Assembly: GCA_016194705.1 (NCBI GenBank)
Contig: JACQAZ010000024.1
Span: 1 to 44,561 of the forward strand
Direction: 5' to 3'
Length of the DNA stretch: 44,561 bases
Source: Elusimicrobiota bacterium
Lineage (GTDB): Bacteria; Elusimicrobiota; Elusimicrobia; UBA1565; UBA9628
Part shown: one piece after another, positions 8,667-16,376 of the stretch
Layout of the letters: each line of letters opens with the position of its first letter
Numbering within the stretch: the stretch's first letter is position 1
Position numbers and translations under genes: made by a program
The notes under the pieces: model-generated
What the model saw: only the letters and a program-made list of their open reading frames with translations
What the model was told of the DNA's origin: nothing
The model's database searches: none

Positions 8667-10233
8667 GAGACGGCGGGGCTTGTCGGCGCTTGTACTCGGC
8701 GCGGTCGATGCGGCGCAGGATTTCGTCGACGAGCCCGCGGTCGAAGCCTCCCGCCGCGATCTCCGCGGGCCCGCGCCTCTGTTCCACGTACGCCGCGAGG
8801 ATCGCGTCGAGCGCGTCGTAGGGCGGCAGGTCGTCCTGGTCGAACTGGTGGGGCTTGAGCTCGGCCGAGGGCAGCTTCTCGATGGAGCTTTCCGGGATCA
8901 CCTTTGCCTCGCGGTTGAGCCAGCGCGAGAGCGCGTAGACCGTCTTCTTCGGGACGTCGGCGAGCACGGCGAGCCCCCCGCTCATGTCGCCGTAGAGCGT
9001 GCAGTAGCCTACCGACATCTCGGACTTGTTGCCGGTCGAGAGCAGCAGGGCCCCCTCTCGGTTCGAGAGCGCCATCAGGAAATTGCCGCGGATGCGGGCC
9101 TGGAGGTTCTGCTCGGGCAGGCCCTCGCGCGGACCGAGAAGCTCGCCTAGGGCCCCGCGATACGACTCGAAGACTTCCTGGATCGGGAGCTTGAGCCAGC
9201 GCACGCCGAGGTTGGAGGCCAGGGCCTGGGCGTCCTCGAGGCTAGACTCGGAAGAGTATTCGGAGGGCATCGAGACGCCGGTCACACAGTTCGCGCCGAG
9301 CGCGCGCACGGCCAGCGCGCAGGTGAGCGCCGAGTCGATGCCGCCCGAGAGGCCGACCAGCGCGTTCTTGAAGCCGCACTTGGCCGCGTAGTCGCGGATC
9401 CCCAAGGTCAAGGCGCCGGCGGTCTGCTCGATGTCGGGCGCGAAGACCTCGCCGGCGAGCGGGTCCGGCAGGCGCTCGGTGTCGACGACGACGAGGTCCT
9501 CGCCGAAGCCCGCGCCGCGGGCGACGCAGCGGCCCTTGGCGTCGAGCACGAGGCTGTGGCCGTCGAGAATGATCTCGTCGTTGCCGCCGACCATGTTGCA
9601 GTACAGGAAGGGCAGGCGAAGGCGGCGGGCCTGGTCCGCGAACAACTTGAGGCGCCAACCGGGCTTGTCGCTGCCGAAGGGAGAGGCCGAGAGGTTGACG
9701 AGCAGGCTAGCGCCGGACTTGGCCAGTTCCTTGAGCGGGTCATTTGGGTAGAGCCGCGCGACCGAAGGATCCCGGGCCCAGGCGTCCTCGCAGATCGAGA
9801 TTCCCAGCCGCGTCCCCATGAACTTGACGGGCTTGTTGTCCTTGGCCGGCTCGAAGTAGCGCGCCTCGTCGAACACGTCGTAGGTCGGGAGGAGCGTCTT
9901 GTGGCGGACCGCGACGACCTTGCCGCGGTGCAGCAGGGCCGCGGCGTTGTGGACGGGCTTGCCGCGGCGGGACTTGTTCGCGGCGACGAAGCCCACCAGG
10001 CAGGCCGTCTCTCCCGTGCGCTTGGCCAAGGCCTGCAAGGCCTCCTGGTTGGCGCGCACGAAGCCCGGTTCCTCCCAGAGGTCGAGGGCCGGGTAGCCGC
10101 CCAGGCACTGCTCCGGGAAGACGGCGAGGCCGCAGGCCCGCTCCGCGGCGCGGCCCAGAGCGCCCTTGATTTTTTCGAGGTTGCCCCGCAGGTCGCCGAC
10201 CGTCGCGTCGACCTGGGCCAAGGCGACCCTCAT
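8599..10233 (-). CDS. nadE: Glutamine-dependent NAD+ synthetase
   Basis: 544 residues from ATG 10233; longer upstream reading is Arg/Gly-rich and not genuine. The N-terminal nitrilase-type glutaminase domain has the E-K-C triad: FPEQ (E41), RHKTLLPTYD (K112), SICEDAW (C148). The C-terminal synthetase domain has the SGGIDS pyrophosphate loop near residue 296, then STGNKSEMSVGYCTLYGD. It makes NAD from deamido-NAD, ATP and glutamine-derived ammonia in the cytoplasm. Its ATG overlaps the stop of the upstream gene as ATGA, so translation is coupled. Confidence 0.95.
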   Translation of the reverse strand: MRVALAQVDATVGDLRGNLEKIKGALGRAAERACGLAVFPEQCLGGYPALDLWEEPGFVRANQEALQALAKRTGETACLVGFVAANKSRRGKPVHNAAALLHRGKVVAVRHKTLLPTYDVFDEARYFEPAKDNKPVKFMGTRLGISICEDAWARDPSVARLYPNDPLKELAKSGASLLVNLSASPFGSDKPGWRLKLFADQARRLRLPFLYCNMVGGNDEIILDGHSLVLDAKGRCVARGAGFGEDLVVVDTERLPDPLAGEVFAPDIEQTAGALTLGIRDYAAKCGFKNALVGLSGGIDSALTCALAVRALGANCVTGVSMPSEYSSESSLEDAQALASNLGVRWLKLPIQEVFESYRGALGELLGPREGLPEQNLQARIRGNFLMALSNREGALLLSTGNKSEMSVGYCTLYGDMSGGLAVLADVPKKTVYALSRWLNREAKVIPESSIEKLPSAELKPHQFDQDDLPPYDALDAILAAYVEQRRGPAEIAAGGFDRGLVDEILRRIDRAEYKRRQAPPSLKISGKSFGIGRRMPIARGSYR

Positions 10234-10681
10234 TGCGGGCTCTCCGTCGGCTTGGTCTCGAGGCGACTGCAGACCGCCGAGAAGGCTTCGCCTGCGCCCA
10301 TGAAGTTCTCCTCGATGGCCGCCTGGACGCTGTGCCGCACTTCGTGGCCGGCCAAATGGCAGACCTCGGCGATGCCCTCCATCCCCCAGGTCATGAGGTC
10401 GCCGCAATCGAGATGGACCGCCGAGGAGATGGCGGGCATCTCGTGCAGCAGCTTGACGGCCGCCTCGGGCAGGCTCTTGTTGAGCAGGAGCATCCCCCCC
10501 ATGACTCCGCGCGAGACGGCGCAAACGGTCAGGTGCGGGTCCTGGCGGACCTCGTGCTCTGCACGCCCGCGACGATGATCTTCTTGGCGATCTCGCCGGC
10601 GGCCTCGGGAGCCTTCTCGATCTCGCTCAAGCGGCTGGCGACGATCTCGCGCGCGAGCTTCTCGAAATCGTACTCTTCCAT
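10230..10681 (-). CDS. Conserved-looking gene upstream of nadE, one-base frameshift
   Basis: Unrecognised. From ATG 10681 the frame gives MEEYDFEKLAREIVASRLSE, then EKAPEAAGEIAKKIIVAGVQ and hits a stop soon after 10550. In the next frame the sequence continues sensibly as VRQDPHLTVCAVSRGVMGG, then MLLLNKSLPEAAVKLLHEMP and CGDLMTWGMEGIAEV to TGA at 10230. Total length is 452 bases, one short of 151 codons, so one missing base near 10549-10555 explains everything. The intact protein would be about 150 residues, soluble, with an N-terminal helix. It is coupled to nadE by an ATGA overlap. The lower part alone could be read from an internal ATG at 10502. Confidence 0.65.
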
Positions 10682-10688
10682 TGACCCG

Positions 10689-10694
10689 ATTATA
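10689..10694 (-). promoter_or_regulatory. -10 box for the nadE operon
   Basis: On the minus strand the sequence is a perfect TATAAT, 7 bases before ATG 10681. A transcript would begin at or next to the A of the ATG, so it would be leaderless. No Shine-Dalgarno sequence fits in between. Confidence 0.6.
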
Positions 10695-10731
10695 CTATAG
10701 GTGCCGCGGGGTGGCGAGCCGGCGCTTTGTC

Positions 10732-10740
10732 TGCTAAACT
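10732..10740 (+). promoter_or_regulatory. Extended -10 box for the lipoprotein/PilZ operon
   Basis: TGC-TAAACT is an extended -10 element ending 9 bases before ATG 10750. It implies a leader of only a few bases or none. The nadE-operon promoter fires the other way about 40 bases to the left. Confidence 0.5.
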
Positions 10741-10749
10741 GGACTCGAT

Positions 10750-11892
10750 ATGCGCGGGTTTTTCCTGGCCTCTGCCGTGGCTGTGGCCGCCGGCGGCTGC
10801 GCGCCCCCGATTCCCAAGCCGGGGCAGCCCTCCGGCGACATGCAGGGCGCCCTGGTCTTCGGACTGACGATCCGCGGCCGCGATTTCCCGGCGCGCGTGC
10901 CGCACCGCATCGAGGAGGCCTATTTCGCCCCCGTGGGCTGGGACGGCGAGCTCGACTTCGACCAGCCAATCCGGAGCAACTTCCGCGCCGGCGACTATGT
11001 GGTCCTGCTCAACATCCCGCCCGGACGCTACGCTCCGGTCGCCGGAGCCTACTACCACCGCAACGTGCGCTACCTTCTGAGGCTCGATCCCGCCCTCTCG
11101 CGCGGCTGGATCACGGAGGTGCGTCCGGGCGAGATCGCCTTCGTGGGCGACGGGCTCATCCGCACCGAATGGGAGGGCGTTCTGAGGGCGATGGGCAATT
11201 TCTTCAAGAACGTCGGCTCCTTCGTCGTGCCCTTCCTCTACATCACGATCCACGTCGAGGCGTCCTCTCCGACCCTCAACAAGAGCGCCGAGGAGGAGGC
11301 CGCGGCCATGCACGAGACCCGGCGCAAGCTCGCCGCCACGCTCTGGCGCGAGGTCGTCGACAAGCGCCTGGCCGCTCTCGGCAACCCGCCGGAGCCCATC
11401 CGCAAAGGCAAGCTCTTCAAGACGACCGTCATGCCGACGCCCGCCGGGCGCTTTGCCTACATCGACACGCTCGGCTGGGGAGCCCCGGTCAAGGTCCTCG
11501 GAGGGCTCGAATGGCGCGAGCCCAAGGGGCGCGCGCTCATCCAGGTGAGCCTGATGCAGCCTGGCATGAGGGGCTACAAGCCCCGCGAGGCGTATCTCCA
11601 GGACATGCGTCTGGCCGGCAGCGCGCAGGATTCGCACGCCATCTTCGAGGTCGCGCTGGCCAGCCGGACGGCCTATGGGGCGCGCTACTCGACCTACCAA
11701 TACCCGCAGTCCGCGCTCACGGGCAGCGAGGTCAAGGTCTACGTCACGGAGACCTTGCTGATCCCTGACCAGGACGAGGACTACTACCTCTTACGTCTGC
11801 GCGCGCCGCGCGAGCACTTCGACCGCTTCGTCCCCCCCTTCAAGCGTTTCCTCCAATACCTCGTGTTCGTCCCGCGGGAGAAGCCCTCGTGA
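10750..11892 (+). CDS. Predicted lipoprotein of unknown function
   Basis: 380 residues. The N-terminus is a short lipoprotein signal, MRGFFLASAVAVAAGGC, with a plausible lipobox ending at Cys17, so the protein is probably anchored to a membrane facing the periplasm. The body has a beta-rich first part (LVFGLTIRGRDFPARVP, YVVLLNIPPGRYAPVAG), a charged helical segment around residues 180-215, and a second beta-rich part. No family was recognised. Its stop overlaps the PilZ gene as GTGA, tying it to a possible c-di-GMP-responsive membrane protein. Confidence 0.75.
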   Translation: MRGFFLASAVAVAAGGCAPPIPKPGQPSGDMQGALVFGLTIRGRDFPARVPHRIEEAYFAPVGWDGELDFDQPIRSNFRAGDYVVLLNIPPGRYAPVAGAYYHRNVRYLLRLDPALSRGWITEVRPGEIAFVGDGLIRTEWEGVLRAMGNFFKNVGSFVVPFLYITIHVEASSPTLNKSAEEEAAAMHETRRKLAATLWREVVDKRLAALGNPPEPIRKGKLFKTTVMPTPAGRFAYIDTLGWGAPVKVLGGLEWREPKGRALIQVSLMQPGMRGYKPREAYLQDMRLAGSAQDSHAIFEVALASRTAYGARYSTYQYPQSALTGSEVKVYVTETLLIPDQDEDYYLLRLRAPREHFDRFVPPFKRFLQYLVFVPREKPS

Positions 11893-12434
11893 GCCTGGAA
11901 GAAGAAGAAGACGACGACGAAGAGCTGCCCAGCCGCCGCTCCGCGGCGAGGTTCCTGACCGACCTCGACCTCACCCTCTTCGACTCCTCGGGCCGCCTCA
12001 TCGATGCTCACGCCCAAGCCCACGACGTCAGCCCCAAGGGCTTCCGCGCCGAGACCAAGACCAACCTGGCCGAGGGCGACGTGGTCCGCTTCTCGCTGGA
12101 CTTCGAGGAGGAGGAGCCCGTCACGGGGCAGGCGCAAGTGGTCTGGATCGGTCAGAACCCGTGGGGCTGGTACAACGTGGGCGTCAAGATCACGAGGATC
12201 TCGTGGCGCGACAGCCGGCGGCTCCAGAGCAACCTCTTCAAGCCCGGCTACGACTTCGCGTCCCTGGCCAAGAAGGCGATGAGGGCGCTGTGGTGGCTCG
12301 TCCTCATCGCGGGCGTCGACAACATCTTCTTCCACCAGCCCGCCGTACGCGTGATCTTCCTGCACCTTTCGCCCGTGCTCGTCGCCCTGTTCTTCTTCGG
12401 CTGGGGACTGATGATGCTGCTGGGCAAAGGCTAG
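11889..12434 (+). CDS. PilZ-domain membrane protein
   Basis: 181 residues from GTG 11889, overlapping the upstream lipoprotein stop. After an acidic N-terminus the two c-di-GMP contact motifs of PilZ domains are visible: RRSAAR (RxxxR type) and DVSPKG ([D/N]xSxxG type), about 30 residues apart. A beta-barrel stretch follows (VVRFSLDF, QVVWIGQN, YNVGVKITRIS). The C-terminus has two hydrophobic segments, ALWWLVLIAGVDNIFF and VIFLHLSPVLVALFFFGWGL, predicted to span the inner membrane. It likely senses c-di-GMP at the cytoplasmic face; the output is unknown. Confidence 0.8.
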   Translation: MSLEEEEDDDEELPSRRSAARFLTDLDLTLFDSSGRLIDAHAQAHDVSPKGFRAETKTNLAEGDVVRFSLDFEEEEPVTGQAQVVWIGQNPWGWYNVGVKITRISWRDSRRLQSNLFKPGYDFASLAKKAMRALWWLVLIAGVDNIFFHQPAVRVIFLHLSPVLVALFFFGWGLMMLLGKG

Positions 12435-12456
12435 CGGCCCATGGCGCCGACGCGGC

Positions 12457-13335
12457 TCAGAAACCCTCTCGGCAGCGGATGTCCATCGCGTCCTTGAGGA
12501 AAAGGCGCGGCCCGGAGGGCTTGAGCACGAAGCCCCACCGCTCGTCGCCCCAGAGGGGCGTGCTCTTGGTGTAGGCCAGCAGGAACGGGCTGCCCGCCCC
12601 GCTGGGATCGTAGGCCACGAAGTCCAAGAGGGCCGTCTCGGCCATCAGGGCGCGCGGCATCTCCGCGCACTCGCCGACGAGCGCGCCGCCGTCGGCGAGC
12701 CGAAGACACCGGCGGGAACTCGCCGAGACCTCGCTCTCCTCGACGAGGACAAAGGCGTTGGGCAGCCCTTTGAGCGGCAGGTCGGAGCCGAAGTCGATCT
12801 TGATCTGGAACTTGTCGGGCTTCGGGTTCTGCTGGGCCGAGTGGGCCGCCTCGTCGTCCGATTTGAGCGGGAACCGCCCGGCTTCGAGGTCCGCCGCCGC
12901 GGCCTTGCGCAGGGCCCCGTCGAGGGCGGTGTAGGTGGCCTCGCCCACTTTGCTGGGAAGCCGTCGGTAGACGGCCCGCGAGCCCTTGAGGGTGAACCGC
13001 TCGGCCACGCGGATGCCGATGATCGGACGGCCGACCGCGGAGCGGGGACCCTTGAGCAGGGCCGCGCGCAGCCGCAAGGGCTTGTGGCCGCGGCAGGCCC
13101 CGCCGTAGGTCCCGGAGGTGCGCGCGACGTCGAAGACCGAGGAGCCCTCGCTGCCGATGACCAGAAACCGGCTGCCGGCCGCCAGCGCTGTGGCGCCCTT
13201 GACGGGGCGCTTGTCGAAGACGACCCATTGCCCGGAGACCTCGTAGATCGGGTAGATGCCCTTTTGGCCGTAATCCTCCTGGGCCCACGCGCCGGTGCCG
13301 AGCAGCAGCAAGCAGAGCGGCAGAAGCGGCCTCAT
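12457..13335 (-). CDS. Secreted protein of unknown function
   Basis: 292 residues from ATG 13335, chosen because a TATCCT -10 box lies 8 bases upstream and because MRPLLPLCLLLLGTGAWA is a clean signal peptide with cleavage before QED. The mature part is about 275 residues, beta-rich, with several cysteines (GGACRG, RRCLRL, GECAEM, DIRCRE) that could form disulphides. No family was recognised. It lies 27 bases downstream of the tryptophan-rich gene on the same strand; both may be read together as well as from its own promoter. Confidence 0.7.
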   Translation of the reverse strand: MRPLLPLCLLLLGTGAWAQEDYGQKGIYPIYEVSGQWVVFDKRPVKGATALAAGSRFLVIGSEGSSVFDVARTSGTYGGACRGHKPLRLRAALLKGPRSAVGRPIIGIRVAERFTLKGSRAVYRRLPSKVGEATYTALDGALRKAAAADLEAGRFPLKSDDEAAHSAQQNPKPDKFQIKIDFGSDLPLKGLPNAFVLVEESEVSASSRRCLRLADGGALVGECAEMPRALMAETALLDFVAYDPSGAGSPFLLAYTKSTPLWGDERWGFVLKPSGPRLFLKDAMDIRCREGF

Positions 13336-13343
13336 GGGCCATG

Positions 13344-13352
13344 AGGATACCA
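13344..13352 (-). promoter_or_regulatory. Extended -10 box for the secreted protein
   Basis: On the minus strand it reads TGG-TATCCT, 8 bases before ATG 13335 and within the 27-base gap after the upstream gene. It supports 13335 over the more upstream in-frame ATG at 13353. Confidence 0.45.
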
Positions 13353-13362
13353 ATTCGCGGAC

Positions 13363-14661
13363 CTAGCGCGGAAGGGTCACGCCGGAGGGCGCGAGCGGAC
13401 GGTGGGGCTTGGGCAGCTTGTTCTCCTCGAGGCCGCCGAGTTCGACGCCGCTCTGCGCGTCGTAGAAGCGCGCGCCCGCGGAGGGCTCGAGTAGGCCGAC
13501 GCGCGAGCCGTCGGGATTGTAGAGCATGCGCGAGCCGTCGGGATGGGCGAGTCCGTCCTGCTGCCAGTCCGAAATGTAGCGGTGCACCCAGGCGTCGCCG
13601 TCGTGCAGGACGAACCAGGTCCCGCGGCTCTGCCACCACCAATGATCCTCGTGCCAGACCAGCACGGTCTCCTTGGGCTTGGGCCACAGCCACCAGCGGC
13701 CCTCCTCGCGCTCGAGCCAAGACCAGCGGCCGCCCTCGGAGCGCCCCCAGCGCGCGCCGTCGTGGTACCAGCGCACGCCGCCGCCGTCGTGCCAATGCGC
13801 TCCCGAGAGCCGGTCGGTCTCCGCCTCGGGCGGGGCGATGCCCTCGATCTCCGCCAAGGACGCGGCAGCGACCGGCGTCAAAGGAGCGCCGTCGGGGAAG
13901 GTCCTGGGCGCGGGAGTCGCCCAGGGATCGTCCGTCGGCACGCGCTTGACCTTGGGCGGCCGCAGCGCGCCCATGCGCCTGCGGCGCAGCAGCGGCCGGT
14001 GCTTTCGGCGGGCCTTGGCCGCGGCTCCCTCCTCCGACTCGCCGCCGCCCGCGGACGCGGATCTGAGCGCGGCGGCCCTCCAAAGCTGTTCCGAGACCGA
14101 GGCCGCGGGGGAAGGCGTTTTGTCCTCGACTTTGACCGAAGCGCGGGTCCGCGCCGGGGCCGGGCCTTCGCGCGGCTCATCGAGCGAAGCGGCGCGCGCC
14201 GAACTGCCGGCGGCGCGCGCGGGACCGGCCATCGTGCGCGCGGAGGCCTCCGGCGCGGGCGAGGGTCTCTGCGGCCGCGCCTTGACGGCGCCCGGGGACG
14301 CGGCCGCGCTGGCGGCCTGCAGCGCCGCGCCAGGCCTCGGCGCGCGCGCGCCCGCCGCGGGGGCGCCGCCGGGGAATCTCCCGAGGGCCAGGGCGGCGGC
14401 GCTCAGAGGCGGTGCGGAGACGGCGTCCTTGTACTCTTCGGGCTGGCCGGATTGGATCCAGATTTTTGACAGAACTTCTTGTCCCGGCTTCTGTCCAGGA
14501 CCGGACGATGATCCGTGCGCTTCGTGGCCTGCGGCGGCGCCTTGCCGCGGCTGAAGCCGCGGCAAGGGGTCTTGCAACGAGCCCACTATCGCAAGGATAA
14601 AGGCCAGCAGCGCGAGGAAAACGTAACGGCGCAAGGTCCGCTCGCTGTCAATGCCTTCCAT
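13363..14661 (-). CDS. Membrane-anchored tryptophan-rich protein
   Basis: 432 residues from ATG 14661, supported by a TACCAT extended -10 box 6 bases upstream. One N-terminal membrane segment (RYVFLALLAFILAIVGSL, about residues 12-29) is followed by a long Ala/Pro/Ser-rich low-complexity stretch to about residue 230, a basic patch (KARRKHRPLLRRRR), and a C-terminal domain. The segment around residues 287-365 holds about 15 tryptophans in roughly 79 residues (WHDGGGVRW, RWWLW, HWWWQSRGTW). It ends with short HPDGSRMLYNPDGSRV repeats like PDG-type beta motifs. Probably periplasmic and perhaps carbohydrate- or wall-binding; function unknown. Confidence 0.7.
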   Translation of the reverse strand: MEGIDSERTLRRYVFLALLAFILAIVGSLQDPLPRLQPRQGAAAGHEAHGSSSGPGQKPGQEVLSKIWIQSGQPEEYKDAVSAPPLSAAALALGRFPGGAPAAGARAPRPGAALQAASAAASPGAVKARPQRPSPAPEASARTMAGPARAAGSSARAASLDEPREGPAPARTRASVKVEDKTPSPAASVSEQLWRAAALRSASAGGGESEEGAAAKARRKHRPLLRRRRMGALRPPKVKRVPTDDPWATPAPRTFPDGAPLTPVAAASLAEIEGIAPPEAETDRLSGAHWHDGGGVRWYHDGARWGRSEGGRWSWLEREEGRWWLWPKPKETVLVWHEDHWWWQSRGTWFVLHDGDAWVHRYISDWQQDGLAHPDGSRMLYNPDGSRVGLLEPSAGARFYDAQSGVELGGLEENKLPKPHRPLAPSGVTLPR

Positions 14662-14667
14662 GGCTCC

Positions 14668-14676
14668 ATGGTAACA
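14668..14676 (-). promoter_or_regulatory. Extended -10 box for the tryptophan-rich gene
   Basis: On the minus strand it reads TGT-TACCAT, ending 6 bases before ATG 14661. This predicts a leaderless mRNA and argues against starts further upstream. Confidence 0.45.
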
Positions 14677-14728
14677 GGCGCGGGCCCCGGGGGAGTAGGG
14701 CCAGGAGTCCCCCCTCGGGGCGGTCTGT

Positions 14729-14751
14729 GGACCTAGGAAATTTAGGGGTCC
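14729..14751. promoter_or_regulatory. Imperfect dyad between divergent genes
   Basis: GGACCTA at the left is mirrored by TAGGGGTCC at the right around an AT-rich GGAAATT core (a 2-base insertion in the right arm). It is the only AT-rich palindrome in the GC-rich gap between the tryptophan-rich gene and the coiled-coil operon, so it may be a shared operator. No regulator is identified. Confidence 0.35.
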
Positions 14752-14771
14752 GCGGCGAAACATGATAGGCC

Positions 14772-14800
14772 TTGCGCCCCAGGCCGCTCGGACCTATACT
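14772..14800 (+). promoter_or_regulatory. Promoter of the coiled-coil operon
   Basis: TTGCGC at 14772-14777 and TATACT at 14795-14800 are spaced by 17 bases. The -10 box ends 7 bases before ATG 14808, again predicting a leaderless transcript. Confidence 0.55.
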
Positions 14801-14807
14801 CTAAACG

Positions 14808-16376
14808 ATGGATTCGTTTCAGCTTTGGCAGGACGATTACCGCCGGGAGGTCGACGAGGTCCTCTCGCATATGCGCGCCGGCGCGCAAGCGGACATCTTG
14901 CCCCGGCTCGGCGAGCTGGTGGTCCCTCCGGCGGGGGCCTACCACGAGCTGCGCCAGGCGCAGGAGCAGCTGGCGCGCCTGGTGCCGCTGCTTCAAGAGG
15001 CGCGCGCGCGGCTTGGGGCGCGCTCCGAGGAACTCGCCGCCGAGGCCCTGCGCCGCGAGGAGCTCAAGGACCTCGCGATGCGGCTGCACTTGAGCCTCAA
15101 GTCCGCGGCCTCCGAGCTCGAGGCGGCGCGCCGCACGGCTTCGGCCGAGTCGGAGCGCGCGGCCACCGGCGAGAAGGAGCTCGGGGCGTCCCTGCAGGAG
15201 CGCGAGAGGCTCGTCGCCGGACTCGAGGAGGCCCGTCGGAAACTCTCCGAGCAGGCCGGCGAGGAGAGTCGCCGGGCCGCGCAATCGACGCTCGAGGTCA
15301 AGCGCCTCGAAGGCAAGATCGCCGAGCTCCAGCAATTGCTGGAGCGGCGCGAGGAGCAGCTCAAGACCGTGCAGGGCCGCTTCGACGAGGCCGAGCGCGC
15401 TCAGCGGGCCCGCGAGGCCGAGGGCGAGGCTCGCGTCACGGAGCTCGCCGCCGCGCTCGAGCGCACGCGCGACAAGCTCGCGGCTCTCAAGGAGACCGAG
15501 ACCGAGAGGGCGGGCCTGTGCGCCGAGAGGGACGAGCTCAAGGCGAAGCTCGCTGACGCGCTCAAGGACCTCAAGGCCGAGCGCGACGGCCGGGCGGCCG
15601 AGGAGTCGGCGTCGCGCGACACCTTGGCGCGCTTCGCGGCGCAGCTCGAAGCCGAGGGCTCCCGGCGCGCCGAGGCGGAGGCCGCCTTCATGGACCTCAG
15701 CGCCCGGTTCAAGCGCGAGCACGACGAGGCCGAGACCCAGCGCAAGGCGCTGGCCGACGAGGCGTCCAAGCTGCTCTCGAAGGCCTCGCAGTCCGTCAAC
15801 GAGATCGAGGCCGTGCGCGCGGAGCTCAAGGCCGCCAACACGAGGCTGGCCGACACTGGCTCGGAGCTGCGCCTCTCGCGCGAGTCGGCCGAGAAGTCCG
15901 CCTTGGAGGCGCGGCGGGCCGGCCAGAAGCTCGACGCCGCCCGCATGGAGATCTCCAAGCTTCAATCGCAGCACGCCGACGAGCTCGCGCGCCTGAAGGC
16001 TCAAGCCCTCGAAAGCCGGCGCCTGAGCGCGGAGGCGGCTGGCGCGCAGCTCGCCGCCGAGAAGGAGCGTCTGCGCGCGCATTGGGAGGCCGAGGCCAAG
16101 CTCTCGTCGTCGCGCGAGGACCAGCGCGCGGCCCAGGAGCGCGAGCGGCGCCGCATCCTCGCGGAGAGCCAGGCGGCCCTCACGAAGGCCGAGGAAGCCC
16201 TCGCCCAGATGTCGCAGGCCCCCGCCCCGCTGCCGGCCAAGCCCGAGCCAACGCCTTCGCCCGCTTTGGAGTCCAAGACGGAAACCGACGAGAAGAAGGC
16301 GGACCAGGCGCCTCCGGGGCTGCAGTCCCCCGGTCTCTGGCGGCGCCTGGGCGGCCTTTTCAAGGAGCGATCATGA
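14808..16376 (+). CDS. Long coiled-coil protein, first of three paralogues
   Basis: 522 residues, no signal peptide or membrane segment, so cytoplasmic. After a short head (MDSFQLWQDDYRREVDEVLSHM) nearly the whole length to about residue 470 is Ala/Glu/Arg/Leu heptad coiled coil. The last 130 residues (from LAAEKERLRAHWEAEAKL through a Pro-rich linker to PGLWRRLGGLF) are shared with the next gene. The end motif, W-[RK]-R-L-x-G after a Pro-rich linker, looks like a conserved docking or amphipathic membrane-touching tip. Its TGA overlaps the next ATG. Role unknown; a structural or scaffold role is inference. Confidence 0.7.
   Translation: MDSFQLWQDDYRREVDEVLSHMRAGAQADILPRLGELVVPPAGAYHELRQAQEQLARLVPLLQEARARLGARSEELAAEALRREELKDLAMRLHLSLKSAASELEAARRTASAESERAATGEKELGASLQERERLVAGLEEARRKLSEQAGEESRRAAQSTLEVKRLEGKIAELQQLLERREEQLKTVQGRFDEAERAQRAREAEGEARVTELAAALERTRDKLAALKETETERAGLCAERDELKAKLADALKDLKAERDGRAAEESASRDTLARFAAQLEAEGSRRAEAEAAFMDLSARFKREHDEAETQRKALADEASKLLSKASQSVNEIEAVRAELKAANTRLADTGSELRLSRESAEKSALEARRAGQKLDAARMEISKLQSQHADELARLKAQALESRRLSAEAAGAQLAAEKERLRAHWEAEAKLSSSREDQRAAQERERRRILAESQAALTKAEEALAQMSQAPAPLPAKPEPTPSPALESKTETDEKKADQAPPGLQSPGLWRRLGGLFKERS

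Noticed and set aside
10233..10524. N-terminal extension of NadE
   Set aside because: The extension is Arg/Gly/His-rich and reads the upstream gene in the wrong frame; NadE homology begins exactly at ATG 10233.
12431..14083. A 550-codon open frame on the minus strand across the secreted and tryptophan-rich genes
   Set aside because: Its product is Arg/Gly/Ala/Pro-rich without domains and overlaps two genes with signal or membrane segments in another frame; it is a GC-rich shadow.
14540..14567. A 12-bp perfect hairpin considered as a terminator
   Set aside because: It lies within the coding region of the tryptophan-rich protein (near its membrane segment) and has no T-run on either strand.
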